From the NCBI GenBank assembly GCA_036339295.1, contig JAYZBK010000174.1, forward strand, positions 1-52,036: DNA of 52,036 nt, read 5' to 3'. Shown here one piece after another: positions 16,999 through 25,988 of the stretch (positions are counted from its first letter, which is position 1; each line of letters opens with the position of its first letter). Source of the DNA: GCA-002862325 sp036339295 (GTDB taxonomy: Bacteria > Planctomycetota > Phycisphaerae > Phycisphaerales > SM1A02). The position numbers and the translations under genes are program-made. The notes under the pieces were generated by a model. That model searched no databases. It saw only the letters and a list, made by a program, of their open reading frames with translations, and was not told the DNA's origin.

Positions 16999-17741
16999 CG
17001 GGCTCGCGCCCGGGCATGGGTCCGCCACCACTCGCGGACGATCGTCGCGACCGCCGCGAAGGCATCCGCCAGGCCGATCTTCTTCCCCTCGGAGAACGAT
17101 CGCGGGTCGTAGGAGATGGGGAGTTCCGCGATGATCGCCCCGTGCCGCGCGAGCGTCGCCGCCAGCTGGGGCTCGATCGCGAATCGATCCTCGTCGAGAT
17201 CGGGCAGGATCGAGCGGAGGGTCGGGATCCGCACCACCTTGTAGCAGCACTCCATGTCGGAGACCCGCAGTCCGGTGGCGAGGTTGGAGAGACGGGTCAG
17301 CAGTCGATTGCCGAACCGGTGGATCTTGCGGATCGCCGTGCGCTGCGCGGCGTCGAACCGATTCCCGAAGACGGCGTCGATCGAGCCCTTCGACTCGTCG
17401 AGGAAGCCGACGATCCGCGCGAGGTCCCGTGGGTCGTACTCGAGATCGGCGTCCTGGATGCCGACCACGTCCTCGTCCGCGGCCTCCTCGACGATCCGGG
17501 CGAAAGCGGTGCGGAGGGCCGCGCCCTTGCCTCGGTTCCGATCGTGTCGCAGGAGTTCGATGTCGTCCCGGCCGGCGAGGGAGCGGGCCGCCTCGGCCGC
17601 GGCCGCGTCGCTGCCGTCGTCCACGAGGATCGGGCGTGCCTTCCAGCCGTCCGGCCAGGTGCACTGCTGGAGCCGTTCGACCACTCGTTCCAGGGTCGAC
17701 TCCTCGTCGAGGAAGGGGATCACCACGTGGATCAGCGGCAC
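16995..17741 (-). CDS. Glycosyltransferase family 2, polyprenyl-phosphate sugar transferase-like
   Basis: This 248-residue enzyme has the GT-A fold: VVIPFLDEE at the start, VDDGSD for the nucleotide-sugar site, NRGKGAALRTAF, and the metal-binding DAD within GIQDADLEYDP. It lacks C-terminal membrane spans, like dolichyl-phosphate mannose synthase DPM1. It probably moves a sugar from a nucleotide donor to a polyprenyl phosphate at the inner face of the membrane. It is followed by the flippase-like gene with a 4-nt overlap and lies 19 nt behind floA, so it may belong to the floA-nfeD transcript. Confidence 0.82.
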   Translation of the reverse strand: MPLIHVVIPFLDEESTLERVVERLQQCTWPDGWKARPILVDDGSDAAAAEAARSLAGRDDIELLRHDRNRGKGAALRTAFARIVEEAADEDVVGIQDADLEYDPRDLARIVGFLDESKGSIDAVFGNRFDAAQRTAIRKIHRFGNRLLTRLSNLATGLRVSDMECCYKVVRIPTLRSILPDLDEDRFAIEPQLAATLARHGAIIAELPISYDPRSFSEGKKIGLADAFAAVATIVREWWRTHARARAR

Positions 17742-17760
17742 GATCGGCTCCGAGGTCCGG

Positions 17761-18795
17761 TCAGCCCTCCGACCGGTCCTCGTCGTCGGCGACGGTGTTC
17801 CGCATCGCGGTGTCCGCGATGACGTTCTGCATCCGGTAGTAGTCCATGACGCCGAGGTGTCCGTCGCGGAAGGCGGCGGCCATGGCCTTGGGCACTTCGC
17901 TCTCCGCGAGGATCACGAGGGCCCGGTTCTTCGCCGCGTCCGCGTTGTGCTCGGCCTCCTGGGCCACCGCGAGGGCCCGCCTCTGCTCGGCCTCGGCCTG
18001 GTATCGCTTGGTGTCGGCTTCGGCCTGGTCCGTCTGGAGCTGGGCGCCGATGTTCGCGCCGACGTCGACGTCGGCGATGTCGATCGAGAGGATCTCGAAC
18101 GCGGTGCCGGAGTCGAGACCCTTCTCGAGCACCGTCTTGGAGATTCGATCGGGGTTCTCGAGCACCTTCTTGTGGCTCTCCGCCGAACCGATCGTGGAGA
18201 TGATGCCCTCGCCGACGCGGGCGATGATCGTCTCCTCGGTCGCGCCGCCGACGAGACGGGCGATGTTCGTTCGCACGGTCACCCGTGCCCGGGCCTTCAG
18301 CTGGATGCCGTCGCCCGCGACCGCGTCGATGGTGTTCCTGGCCGAGGTCAGGCTCGGACAGTCGATCACCTTGGGGTCGACCGACGTGCGGACGGCCTCG
18401 AGGATGTCCCGACCCGCGAGGTCGATGGCGGTGGCCCGGTCCCACGGCAGTTCGATCTTGGCCTTGTCCGCGGCGATCATCGCCCGCACGACGCGTTCGA
18501 TGTTGCCGCCGGCGAGGAAGTGGGCCTCGAGCGGCGCGGTCGCGAGCTCGAGACCGGCCTTCTTCGCCGAGATCCGGTTGAGCACGATGACCGCGGGCTG
18601 CACCTTCCGGAGCCGCATCATGAACAGGTCGAGCAGTCCCACCGGGGCGCCCGAGACGATCGACTGCACCCAGAGGCCGATGAACCGGCCGAGGACGGCG
18701 AGGATGATCAGGAGGAACAGGCCGACGACCACGATGGTGGCGATCAGCCAGGGGCTCATGCCCAGGAGGAGGTTGGTGCTTGACCAGGCGTTCAT
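17761..18795 (-). CDS. floA: Flotillin-like protein FloA
   Basis: This 344-residue protein has one N-terminal membrane segment (about 13-37) and an SPFH-type domain with the FloA signatures SGAPVGLLDLFMMRLRKV, AHFLAGGNIERVV, SARNTIDAVAGDGIQLKAR and DVGANIGAQLQTDQAEAD. An alanine/glutamate-rich helical region and an extended tail follow. FloA scaffolds functional membrane microdomains in bacteria. The order nfeD-long, nfeD-short, floA matches the known pairing of NfeD proteins with flotillins, and the spacing to the short nfeD is 30 nt. Length and motifs agree with full-length FloA. Confidence 0.94.
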   Translation of the reverse strand: MNAWSSTNLLLGMSPWLIATIVVVGLFLLIILAVLGRFIGLWVQSIVSGAPVGLLDLFMMRLRKVQPAVIVLNRISAKKAGLELATAPLEAHFLAGGNIERVVRAMIAADKAKIELPWDRATAIDLAGRDILEAVRTSVDPKVIDCPSLTSARNTIDAVAGDGIQLKARARVTVRTNIARLVGGATEETIIARVGEGIISTIGSAESHKKVLENPDRISKTVLEKGLDSGTAFEILSIDIADVDVGANIGAQLQTDQAEADTKRYQAEAEQRRALAVAQEAEHNADAAKNRALVILAESEVPKAMAAAFRDGHLGVMDYYRMQNVIADTAMRNTVADDEDRSEG

Positions 18796-18825
18796 GACGG
18801 GGCTCCGTGGGGATCGTCCTGCAGT

Positions 18826-19470
18826 CTATTCGCTCGCCACCGACCGGGAGGAGGTGGCTCGGACCTTGATCTGGTTGTCGGTGACCTCGACCACCTCTAC
18901 CTCCACCCCCTCCTCGATCACGCCACTCTCGGCGAGGGCGTCGCGTCGCACGTCGTCGAGGCGGATCACGCCGACGGGGCGGAGCGGAGTCGCCGTGACG
19001 GCGATCCTCCCGACCAGGTCCCGCTCGGCTCGTCGCTCGTCGGCCTCGATCGAACGGACCTTCGCCTCGACCTCCTCCTCGTCGAGGCCGACCCCGTCGA
19101 CCGATTCGGTGCCCCCGAGGATCAGCCTGCGGCCGATGGGACTGTGGGACCAGAGCTTGACGCCGTACACGAAGAGGAACGGGGTCGCGACGAGGTAGAC
19201 GAGAAGGGCGAAGCCACCCGCGGTGGAGGAGTGCTGGAAGAAGGAGATGATCGAGGCGATCGCGGTGATGCCGCACAGGATGCCGATCATGCCGGCGGTC
19301 GGGACGAAGATCTCGATCGCGAAGAGCAGCAGGGCGAGCGCGCCGAGGCTCAGGCCGATGATGAGCCACGTGCCGCCGTCGTCCGTTCCCGTCTCCGCCT
19401 GCGCGAGGAGGGTGGCCAGGCCGACGCCGAGCGTGTCGCTTGCGAGAAGTTGCGTGATCATCTGGCTCAT
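18826..19470 (-). CDS. Short NfeD-like membrane protein
   Basis: This 214-residue protein has three or four membrane segments in its first half (for example WLIIGLSLGALALLLFAIEIF and FALLVYLVATPFLFVYGV). It ends in an OB-fold-like NfeD domain (GRIAVTATPLRPVGVIRLDD to VEVVEVTDNQIKV). It lacks the ClpP-like protease part. The start at 19470 overlaps the long nfeD stop by 4 nt (ATGA). An open frame continues upstream through the long gene, but that part is antisense-like noise in another frame. It probably tethers FloA-containing complexes. Confidence 0.85.
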   Translation of the reverse strand: MSQMITQLLASDTLGVGLATLLAQAETGTDDGGTWLIIGLSLGALALLLFAIEIFVPTAGMIGILCGITAIASIISFFQHSSTAGGFALLVYLVATPFLFVYGVKLWSHSPIGRRLILGGTESVDGVGLDEEEVEAKVRSIEADERRAERDLVGRIAVTATPLRPVGVIRLDDVRRDALAESGVIEEGVEVEVVEVTDNQIKVRATSSRSVASE

Positions 19471-21212
19471 GCGTCGATGGGCTCCACGACGACTCCGAAT
19501 CGATCGGACTCGACGACCTTGACCTCGGCGTCGGTCTCGATGAAGGCGCCCGTGCTCCGAGCGTCGACCACATGATCGCCGATCCGGACCCGCCCCGCCG
19601 TGCGAAGCGGGGTGATCGCGGTCCCGATCGCCCCGGGCGCGAACGTGGGCGACCGCTCCTCGGAGGGCGCCATCGATCCGGCGACCTTCGCGCCGCCGAT
19701 CTCGGCGGCGAGCACCATGCTCCGCCCGAATCGCGACCCCGGCACCGACCGCCACGCGAACCAGATGCCGATTCCCGCGCCGAGCATGCCCAGCATCGTG
19801 GCGGCGATGCCTCGGAAGAGATCGAGTCGCATCGCCGGGTCCAGGGGATTCCCCGAGATGAACGAGCCCACGAGGCCCGCGAAGATCAGGAGTCCGCCGA
19901 CGATGCCGGGCACGCCGAGCCCGGGGAGGAGGAACAGCTCGACGGCCACCAGTCCGAATCCGCTCACCACCGCGAGCACCGTCCACCATTCGCTCAGTCC
20001 GGCGAGCAGGGGGGCGCCGAGCAGGAGTGCGAGGCTGACCAGGGCGATGAGCCCGAAGACCCCGTAGCCCGGGGCGGCCGCCTCGATGAAGAAGGCGATG
20101 AGGAGAACCGCGATGAGCACCGCGCGGACGGGCCAGAGGGTCAGGAACCTCACCAGCCCTTCCGACCACGACTCGCGGATCCGGAACGACTCGCTCGCGG
20201 CGAAGAAGTCCCGGAGTTCCTCCTCGTCCGCGACCTCGCCGCTGCTCAGCCCGTAGGCCGTCGCCTCGTCGGAGCGGAGCACGAGCAGCTCGTCCCGGGA
20301 CACGACCTGTCCGAGGGGGATCCAGTCCTTCGCATCCTCGGGGCCGAGGACCGGTCGATTCGACGGCAGCTCCTGCACGAACTCGATCGCCTTGTCGCGT
20401 TCCTCGACGATCGCGGGCGTCTCGCCCCGATCGACCCGCGCCCCGGGCAGTCGGCCCGTCTCCGGGTTCCTCGGAGGCGCCGCAGGCAGTCGCTGGATCC
20501 GAGTGGCGACCGGAGGTTCGCCGAAGATCCGTTCGTATTCGGCCGCGTCGACGAAGAGTCGATCGCCCGTCTCGCGATTCCGGATCAGCCAGAGCTCGAT
20601 GTCGACCGCCACGAACGCCTGCACGAGCTTCTCGTCCCATCCCTGTCGCCTGGCATCGCCGACCACCTCCGAGAGGAGTGGCGCCTCGATCTTGGCTCGC
20701 TCGGCGGCGGGCAGTTCCTGGAGCCCCACCATGGGGAGGGCCTGGATCGGCGCGGCGTCGCCGAACACGCCGGTCGGCGTGGTGACGATCTCCCGCGTCG
20801 CGAGGGCGATGATCGTCCCGGCGCTGAAGGCCTTGGGGCGGATCCAGGCGATCGTGTTGGGCGGGGCCTCCGTCCGGATCAGCTCGAGGATCTGGAAGGT
20901 CGCGTCGAGCGATCCTCCGGGCGTGTCGAGTTCGAGCACGACGGCGTCGGCTCCCTGCTCGGTGGCTTCCGCGAGTCGGCGCTCGAGCGAGACCAGGGTG
21001 ACGCCGTCGCTGGGGCCGTGGACCGGGATGATCGCGACCTTGTCGGCCTTTCGACCGGCCGGGACCGCCCGGACATCGGCCTCCTGCGGCATGGCCGCCG
21101 CCTCCCTCGCGCCGAGCCCGAGAAGAAGGCCGAGGAACATCGTGCGGGCGAGCCCCCGCGCGAAGCATCGGGGGCGGCGCGGCCGGCTGGGCTGGCGACG
21201 ACGTGACGGCAT
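19467..21212 (-). CDS. Long NfeD: membrane-bound ClpP-class serine protease
   Basis: The 581-residue protein has a basic N-terminus and signal-like segment (25-40), then a ClpP/SppA-like domain. This shows ELDTPGGSLD near residues 94-103 and KAFSAGTIIALA with candidate nucleophile Ser130; Lys174 is a plausible partner as in archaeal 1510-N. Residues 175-320 form an insertion-rich linker, four or five membrane segments follow (about 330-480), and an NfeD OB-fold domain ends the protein. Such proteins cleave stomatin- or flotillin-type partners. It is the first gene of a probable nfeD-nfeD-floA-GT2-flippase operon. Confidence 0.86.
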   Translation of the reverse strand: MPSRRRQPSRPRRPRCFARGLARTMFLGLLLGLGAREAAAMPQEADVRAVPAGRKADKVAIIPVHGPSDGVTLVSLERRLAEATEQGADAVVLELDTPGGSLDATFQILELIRTEAPPNTIAWIRPKAFSAGTIIALATREIVTTPTGVFGDAAPIQALPMVGLQELPAAERAKIEAPLLSEVVGDARRQGWDEKLVQAFVAVDIELWLIRNRETGDRLFVDAAEYERIFGEPPVATRIQRLPAAPPRNPETGRLPGARVDRGETPAIVEERDKAIEFVQELPSNRPVLGPEDAKDWIPLGQVVSRDELLVLRSDEATAYGLSSGEVADEEELRDFFAASESFRIRESWSEGLVRFLTLWPVRAVLIAVLLIAFFIEAAAPGYGVFGLIALVSLALLLGAPLLAGLSEWWTVLAVVSGFGLVAVELFLLPGLGVPGIVGGLLIFAGLVGSFISGNPLDPAMRLDLFRGIAATMLGMLGAGIGIWFAWRSVPGSRFGRSMVLAAEIGGAKVAGSMAPSEERSPTFAPGAIGTAITPLRTAGRVRIGDHVVDARSTGAFIETDAEVKVVESDRFGVVVEPIDA

Positions 21213-21237
21213 CCGTTCATGGTACGCCGGAAGCAGG

Positions 21238-21267
21238 ACCGCCCGCGGCCGGATGGCCGCGGGCGGT
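21238..21267 (-). terminator. Perfect GC hairpin behind the prepilin-like genes
   Basis: A perfect 13-bp inverted repeat (21238-21250 with 21255-21267, arm ACCGCCCGCGGCC) closes a GGAT loop. It lies 34 nt past the stop of the gene at 21301 and 26 nt before the nfeD start. No U-tract follows on the minus strand. It shares the ACCGCCC arm start with the pnp hairpin. Confidence 0.65.
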
Positions 21268-21300
21268 CGTTCGAACGATCTGTTCCGGGACCCGGGTGAA

Positions 21301-22158
21301 TCAGTCCCAGGACTCGGTGTGCTGGTAGGGCTGCGAGTCCGTGTTGCCGCCGGAGGCGGTGCCTCCGGTGGTCATGCACAGGTACACGTCGCCACCGTCG
21401 AGGCCGAGGCCGCCATCGAGGGAGAAGAGCCCGTCCGGCTCGTCGTTGATGGTCTCCAGCGTCTCGGGGAAGAAGGTGTTGTGCAGTTCGGTGTGCCCGT
21501 CGCCGTAGGTGACGTTGCCCACCCAGCCCTTGCGGCTGCCGTGGATCTGCAGGGTCTTCGAGGCGAGGTAGTCGGCGTCCGCGTAGCTGGAGTTCTCCAC
21601 GCCGCGGTTGCCGAGGAGGGCATGCCGGGAGTTGAGGTTGTTCTTCCAGTTGCGGTCCTTCCGCTCACCGGTGAGCGCCATGGCGCCGTAGCTGGTGTGA
21701 CAGACCTCGGTGAGGTCGGTCTTGAACTTGCTCACGTTGTCGTCGTCCCAGTAGACGTCCTGGGCCGGCGAGTACCGCTCGATGTCGTAGATCGGGTTGG
21801 CGATCACGAAACCGGAGGCCTCGGACGGGCTGACGAGGATGTTGGGGTTGTAGTACTCCGCGGTGATGCACGCAGCATGGAGGTTGTCGTGCGTGTTCTG
21901 GCGGAGGTCCTCCTTGCCGCGGCCCGGCGTGAGGCCGACGCGGTTGATGAGGCCCGGCAGCGGGAGCGTGTCCTTGCCGGTGTCGACGGCCTGGACGAGC
22001 CAGCCCTTGTAGATCTGGTTGCACTGGGTGCCGTCCTTCACCTGCCGGGCGGTGGCACGAGCCTTCGCCAGGGCGGGCAGCAGGAGGCCGAGCAGCAGGG
22101 CGATGATGGCCATCACCACCAGCAGCTCGATGAGCGTGAAGCCTTGTCGCTTTCGCAT
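21301..22158 (-). CDS. Prepilin-type N-terminal protein, H...GDGH family (copy 1)
   Basis: This 285-residue protein starts with a type IV prepilin signal: MRKRQG, cut before Phe7, then FTLIELL with Glu at +5 and a long hydrophobic helix. The rest resembles the planctomycete families with a prepilin start and a C-terminal H-x-DG motif; here this is YGDGHTEL. It probably assembles through a type II secretion or pilus-like machine and sits at the surface. A GGAG lies upstream of the ATG at 22158. It lies 65 nt behind copy 2, with which it shares leader, N-terminus and overall plan, so the pair arose by duplication. Confidence 0.87.
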   Translation of the reverse strand: MRKRQGFTLIELLVVMAIIALLLGLLLPALAKARATARQVKDGTQCNQIYKGWLVQAVDTGKDTLPLPGLINRVGLTPGRGKEDLRQNTHDNLHAACITAEYYNPNILVSPSEASGFVIANPIYDIERYSPAQDVYWDDDNVSKFKTDLTEVCHTSYGAMALTGERKDRNWKNNLNSRHALLGNRGVENSSYADADYLASKTLQIHGSRKGWVGNVTYGDGHTELHNTFFPETLETINDEPDGLFSLDGGLGLDGGDVYLCMTTGGTASGGNTDSQPYQHTESWD

Positions 22159-22223
22159 GTCGAATATCTCCGTTGGAATCGGCGTTCGCCGATCGTGTTC
22201 TTGCGAGGCGGTGAACCGCCGGA

Positions 22224-23216
<993 letters not shown>

Positions 23217-23498
23217 GGTGAATGGCCTCCGTTGAGCCAATGTGAGGAAGAGAGGATCTGAAGGTCGACGCATCGACCGGATGAACCTGATGTGATCGCC
23301 GCGGATGCGACGGACAGAAGCGACGTCTGGAGGGCCTTCGGGAGAGGTGACCGGCGATTGCGTGCCCATCGGCGCGGGCGTCGCAGTTCGGGAATCCGGT
23401 TGCCGCGGGACTCGGCCCTGGCACCGGCCGCGGATCGACAAGTCTGGAAATCGCCTGGGGGACCTTCCTGATCGATCGATGGGATCGTGCAGGGGGGA

Positions 23499-23547
23499 CA
23501 TGCCGTGGGGTCCGGACCTCTTTCACCGCACGGCGACGTGCGGCATG
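23499..23547 (+). other. Nested hairpin with GCGA tetraloop
   Basis: CCGCACG (23526-23532) pairs with CGTGCGG (23537-23543) around a GCGA tetraloop of the stable GNRA class. The outer CATGCCG (23499-23505) can pair with CGGCATG (23541-23547), which competes with the inner stem. The strand is uncertain; the GNRA loop exists only on plus. Confidence 0.35.
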
Positions 23548-23863
23548 GGTTCGGGCCTGTTCGAGCGGGAACGCGTCACGGACGGCCTGAAGGCCGGTGG
23601 GACGGCGAATCTGCACGAGGCATGGAGGTGTCGGCAGGAACGCCGGACATCGCCAGGGATCCAGGGTCGCGAAACACGACGGCCGGATCGGAATGTCCTG
23701 GGCGGCGGCTCATGATGGCCGGAGACCGGCATATGAGTGCGGGGTGAGCGTTTGTCGGCGTCGATCGACGCGTCGGCTCGGATGATCGACCGAAATCTCG
23801 GTCGGCATGGACTTGCCGCAGCCCAGAGTTGTCATGTCGCGGTCATGGGAGACCACGTCACAC

Positions 23864-23891
23864 ACGGTAGTCCGCTCGAGGTCGGTGTCAA
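23864..23891 (-). promoter_or_regulatory. Promoter-like TTGACA element facing the prepilin pair
   Basis: On the minus strand a perfect TTGACA (23891-23886) is followed after 16 nt by TACCGT (23869-23864), a weak -10. If used, the leader to the ATG at 23216 would be about 640 nt. Confidence 0.25.
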
Positions 23892-23901
23892 GTTCCCCCG
23901 G

Positions 23902-23921
23902 ATGAACAAAAAAACGTTCAT
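23902..23921. promoter_or_regulatory. A-rich dyad, possible operator
   Basis: ATGAAC (23902-23907) and GTTCAT (23916-23921) form a perfect inverted repeat around an AAAAAAAC spacer. It is the most A/T-rich spot in this GC-rich neighbourhood, 11 nt upstream of the minus-strand TTGACA and 108 nt before the RidA-like start. It is like the binding site of a dimeric regulator; which one is unknown. Confidence 0.3.
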
Positions 23922-24029
23922 TTGTCGGTCTGGGACACCTCGAAGCACGCCCCGGGCAGGGCTGCAGGTCTTCCGCTAGTTTCCACGGCCCCGCAGCGGG
24001 GTCCCGCATCCACCCCCGAGGAGCCACCC

Positions 24030-24494
24030 ATGAGTGCCATCGAGGACCGTCTCACGCAACTCGACATCCGCCTTCCGGATCCCCCTCGACCGGTCGCGTC
24101 GTACGTTCCGGCCTCGATCTCCGGGTCGCTCCTGTACGTGAGCGGTCAGTTGCCGTTCCGTGACGGGGAGCTCCTCGCGACGGGCCCGGTCCCGAGCGCC
24201 ACTTCGATCGAGGAGGCGATGGAGGCGGCCCGCTGGTGTGCGGTGAACGGGCTCGCGGTCGCGAGGCAGGCGCTCGACGGAGACCTCGACCGCCTCTGCC
24301 GGGTCGTCCGCGTCGGGGCCTTCATCCAGAGCGACGACCGCTTCGACGGTCAGCCGAAGGTCGCCAACGGCGCCAGCGACCTGCTGGTCGAGGTGCTCGG
24401 CGATGCGGGGCGGCACGCGAGAGCGGCGGTCGGCGTCAATGCGCTGCCGCTCGACACGTCGGTCGAAGTGGAGTTCCTCTTCGAGATCAGGTGA
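24030..24494 (+). CDS. RidA family protein (YjgF/YER057c/UK114-like)
   Basis: This 154-residue protein belongs to the RidA superfamily, close to the branch with a longer N-terminus. It has ISGSLLYVSGQLPF, a central ARWCAVNGLAVARQAL helix, RVVRVGAFIQSDDRF and a closing ARAAVGVNALPLDTSVEVEFLFEI. RidA proper hydrolyses reactive imines and enamines made by PLP enzymes; here the canonical RxxVGVxxLP arginine region is partly kept, so imine deaminase activity is plausible but not certain. A GAGGAG element stands 6 nt before the ATG at 24030. Confidence 0.88.
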   Translation: MSAIEDRLTQLDIRLPDPPRPVASYVPASISGSLLYVSGQLPFRDGELLATGPVPSATSIEEAMEAARWCAVNGLAVARQALDGDLDRLCRVVRVGAFIQSDDRFDGQPKVANGASDLLVEVLGDAGRHARAAVGVNALPLDTSVEVEFLFEIR

Positions 24495-24539
24495 CCGGTT
24501 CGAGGTCGCGGGACCCGCGGCCCCGAGCGGTGGCGAGGC

Positions 24540-25826
24540 TCAGGTCGACCCTGCGAGCCAGGCGAGCAGGACGAGATTCACCAGGAGGCTCAGGCCCAGC
24601 ACCGCGATGAGCAGGAGCCCGAGCCCGCCGCGATCGGAGGCCCCGGCCTGGCCGACCACCACCGGCTGGGGCGTCTCCGGGGAATCGTCCGCCATGGAGA
24701 CCACCGTCGCGATGTCAATGGCGCCGCCCGCGTGCCTCGGCTTCTGTCCGGCTTCGAGGAGCTCGAGGTCCTCCAGCAGTTCGGCCGCGTTGCGGTAGCG
24801 GTCGGTCGGATCCTTGGCCATCATCATCTCGATGATCTGCGCGAGCTCGCTCGACAGGCCGGGATTGAGGTGGTCGGGAGCGATCAGCTGTTCCTTGAGA
24901 TGGCGATGCATGACCTCGGACGGGGACTTGCCCTTGAAGGGAACCGAGCCCGTGACCATGTGGTAGAGGGTCGCGCCGAGGCCGTAGATGTCGGCCTGGG
25001 GCCCGATGTCCACCTTCCCTCGGATCTGCTCGGGGGAGATGTAGAACGGCGTTCCGAACGCTCGCCCGGCCTCGGCCTCGGCGGCTTCCTTGTCGCTCAG
25101 CGCCCTGGCGAGTCCGAGGTCCGCGAGCTTCACGACCCCGCCCTTGGTGATCATCACGTTCTTGGGCTTGATGTCGCGATGGATGAACCCGCGGTCGTGG
25201 GCATGGCGCAGGGCGGACGCGACCTGCTTGGCGACGGAGATCGCCTCGCCCTCGTCGAACCGCTTGTTGGCGGTGATCCGGTCGTAGACCGTCTCCCCGT
25301 CGACGTACTCCATCACGAAGTAGTGGTGATCGCCCGAGTTGCCGACGTCGTAGGCGGCCACGATGTTCGGGTCGTTCAACTTCGCCGCCGCGCGGCCCTC
25401 GCGCTGGAATCGACTGATGAAGTCGGCGTTGTCGCTGTAGCGGCGGGGGAGCACCTTGATCGCGACCGGGCGATCGAGCGAGATCTGCCGGGCGAGGAAC
25501 ACCGTGGCCATCGCGCCCGCTCCCAGCTTGCGGATGATCTTGTAGCCCGGGATCCGCTGGGTGGACCTCTCGGATTCGATCTCGCACCGGACGCGATCGA
25601 TCTGGGAGGTCGTGACGAACCCCTCGTCGAGGAGGACGTCGGCGAGACTGCCGCCGGGGTCGACGTCGCGACGATTGATCGCGGTCTGGAGCTCGGCGTC
25701 GCTGACGAGGCCGCGATCCACGACGAGGCGGCCCAGCATCGTGTCGAAGCCTCCGCCCGCGCGGCTTCCGCCTTCGGCGGGCCGTTCCTCGGGCCGGGAG
25801 CTCGATGATGTCGGTTCGTGGTCCAC
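24540..25826 (-). CDS. Membrane Ser/Thr protein kinase with MshEN-like N-terminal module
   Basis: With the GTG start at 25826 this is 428 residues. Residues 30-80 (LGRLVVDRGLVSDAELQ to LADVLLDEGFVTTSQ) form two helical repeats like the N-terminal domain of GspE/PilB ATPases. The PknB-type kinase follows: glycine loop GAGAMATV (102-109), Lys124, catalytic HRDIKPKN (His216, Asp218), DLG at 236-238 and APE-loop equivalent SPEQ. A Pro-rich linker and one C-terminal membrane segment end it, with about four residues outside. An ATG at 25739 would still keep nearly all of the N-module. The substrate is unknown. It is convergent with the RidA-like gene. Confidence 0.9.
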   Translation of the reverse strand: MDHEPTSSSSRPEERPAEGGSRAGGGFDTMLGRLVVDRGLVSDAELQTAINRRDVDPGGSLADVLLDEGFVTTSQIDRVRCEIESERSTQRIPGYKIIRKLGAGAMATVFLARQISLDRPVAIKVLPRRYSDNADFISRFQREGRAAAKLNDPNIVAAYDVGNSGDHHYFVMEYVDGETVYDRITANKRFDEGEAISVAKQVASALRHAHDRGFIHRDIKPKNVMITKGGVVKLADLGLARALSDKEAAEAEAGRAFGTPFYISPEQIRGKVDIGPQADIYGLGATLYHMVTGSVPFKGKSPSEVMHRHLKEQLIAPDHLNPGLSSELAQIIEMMMAKDPTDRYRNAAELLEDLELLEAGQKPRHAGGAIDIATVVSMADDSPETPQPVVVGQAGASDRGGLGLLLIAVLGLSLLVNLVLLAWLAGST

Positions 25827-25988
25827 GTGGTGTCCGAACGCGTCTTGCGAGAAGGAGAACCGGATACTCTGGGCCGTCCACGCTCGTCGTGTCAAGCCGT
25901 GTCCGCTCCGAACTCCGATCCGACGCCCGGGGGAATTCGGTTCCCGCTCGGTCGATATCGTCGGGATCGGTCCCTCGATTCACCGCCC

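Larger units (their letters stand above)
23217..24029. other. 813-nt gene-free region between prepilin pair and RidA
   Basis: No convincing protein gene is seen: the open frames are short, arginine-rich and unlike any family. The region holds a hairpin with a GNRA loop (23526-23543) inside a longer inverted repeat, a 14-bp perfect palindrome (23758-23771), a TTGACA-type promoter candidate (23864-23891, minus), and an A-rich dyad (23902-23921). A long untranslated leader or small RNA for the prepilin pair is possible. Confidence 0.6.

Noticed and set aside
16030..17664. Apparent 544-residue fusion extending the flippase-like protein upstream
   Set aside because: The upstream part is another frame of the GT2 gene. 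The true start at 16998 is marked by the ATGA overlap.
18826..21168. Apparent 780-residue fusion ending in the short NfeD
   Set aside because: Only the last 214 residues have membrane segments and an NfeD domain; the rest is an Arg-rich shadow of the long nfeD gene.
23305..24027. Short open frames in the gene-free region (136 codons plus strand, 105 codons minus strand)
   Set aside because: They have an arginine- and glycine-heavy composition, no ribosome site and no motif.
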